DNA of 15,246 nucleotides from Iamia sp038233335 (GTDB lineage Bacteria > Actinomycetota > Acidimicrobiia > Acidimicrobiales > Iamiaceae): the NCBI GenBank assembly GCA_038233335.1, contig JBBSME010000074.1:1-15246 (forward strand). The letters are read 5' to 3'. Made by a program: the position numbers and the translations under genes. The notes beneath the pieces were generated by a model, which saw nothing but the letters and a program-made list of their open reading frames with translations, searched no databases and was not told the origin of the DNA. Shown one piece after another: positions 14,896 to 15,246 of this stretch (its first letter is position 1; each line of letters opens with the position of its first letter).

Positions 14896-15246
14896 CGATA
14901 GCTCGGCGGGCCCCGACCCCGCGGCCGGCGGGATGTCCGCGGCTATCCCGTCTGGGCCGGTCAGCGGGCCGACGTCGTCCTCGGGGTTGATGTCCTCCAG
15001 CTCCCGACGCGCCGTCTCCGGGAACACGGTGAGGGCCAGCACCGCGACCAGCAGGCCCAGCGGCAGGAGGAGGAAGATCCCGTCGGACAGCTGGCCCCAC
15101 CGGTCCTTGGCGATCCCGGCCACGACCAGGCCCAGAGCGCTGCCGGCCACCGACAGCAGCTGGAGGAGGCCGTTGGCCTTGCCCCGCGCCGCGGTCGGGA
15201 ACAGCTCCGGGCCGTAGGCGCCCAGGGCGGGGACGGCCAGCGCGCC
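14893..15246 (-). CDS. MFS transporter, C-terminal part (5' end outside window)
   Basis: The last 117 residues of a Major Facilitator Superfamily permease run in from the right edge. LGAYGPELFPTAARGKANGL matches the ELFPT-x-x-RG loop between late transmembrane helices of the sugar-porter and metabolite:H+ symporter branches. Two hydrophobic helices follow, LLQLLSVAGSALGLVVAGIA and GIFLLLPLGLLVAVLALTVF. Then comes the typical exit FPETARRELEDINPEDD. A soluble tail of about 30 residues ends at TAG 14893-14895. Substrate cannot be told from this part. The stop is 11 bp before the L,D-transpeptidase GTG on the same strand. Confidence 0.88.
   Translation of the reverse strand, partial: GALAVPALGAYGPELFPTAARGKANGLLQLLSVAGSALGLVVAGIAKDRWGQLSDGIFLLLPLGLLVAVLALTVFPETARRELEDINPEDDVGPLTGPDGIAADIPPAAGSGPAELS

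Noticed and set aside
14882..15100. A longer transpeptidase start at 15100 (minus strand)
   Set aside because: The added sequence overlaps the MFS gene and is Arg/Gly/Pro noise; a membrane anchor directly follows GTG 14881.

Overview
The window is about 15.2 kb of very GC-rich, densely coding bacterial chromosome. Almost every codon ends in G or C, and genes often overlap by the four bases GTGA. The gene content is typical of Actinobacteria: an atpAGDC ATP synthase operon with long alpha and gamma tails, class II fructose-1,6-bisphosphatase, a Ppx/GppA phosphatase, an HRDC-containing UvrD-family helicase, an L,D-transpeptidase with a Thr-rich wall linker, and a DUF4214 fragment. Many start codons lack a Shine-Dalgarno sequence and instead sit 6-8 nt behind a TANNNT-like -10 box, as expected for leaderless actinobacterial mRNAs. 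An origin in the Acidimicrobiia or a related deep actinobacterial line is my inference, not proven.

Layout. Positions 1-3539 (+) hold the end of atpA, then atpG, atpD and atpC, the F1 part of ATP synthase. Positions 3540-3820 are a convergent intergenic region with weak hairpins. Positions 3821-5237 (-) hold glpX followed by an ArsC-family reductase. Positions 5407-6645 (+) encode a Thr/Ser-rich lipoprotein overlapping a secreted PKD-like protein whose frame is broken in a run of five C. Positions 6646-6953 are intergenic, ending in a putative promoter. Positions 6954-11254 (+) encode a Ppx/GppA phosphatase overlapping a 901-residue helicase with an unfamiliar N-terminal domain. Positions 11311-12326 (+) encode a possible 15-codon leader peptide overlapping a very acidic, internally duplicated protein that I do not recognise. 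Positions 12409-13685 (+) encode a protein with a C-terminal J domain overlapping an alpha/beta hydrolase. Positions 13711-13930 (+) are a broken DUF4214 remnant. Positions 13964-15246 (-) hold an L,D-transpeptidase and the end of an MFS transporter cut by the window edge.

Most of this is ordinary housekeeping chromosome, and I see no phage, IS element, CRISPR array, defence island or RNA gene. The parts most worth a second look are the leader-peptide/acidic-protein unit, the N-terminal domain of the helicase, the repeated leaderless promoter pattern, the C-terminal extension of ATP synthase gamma, and the two frame-broken exported-protein genes.
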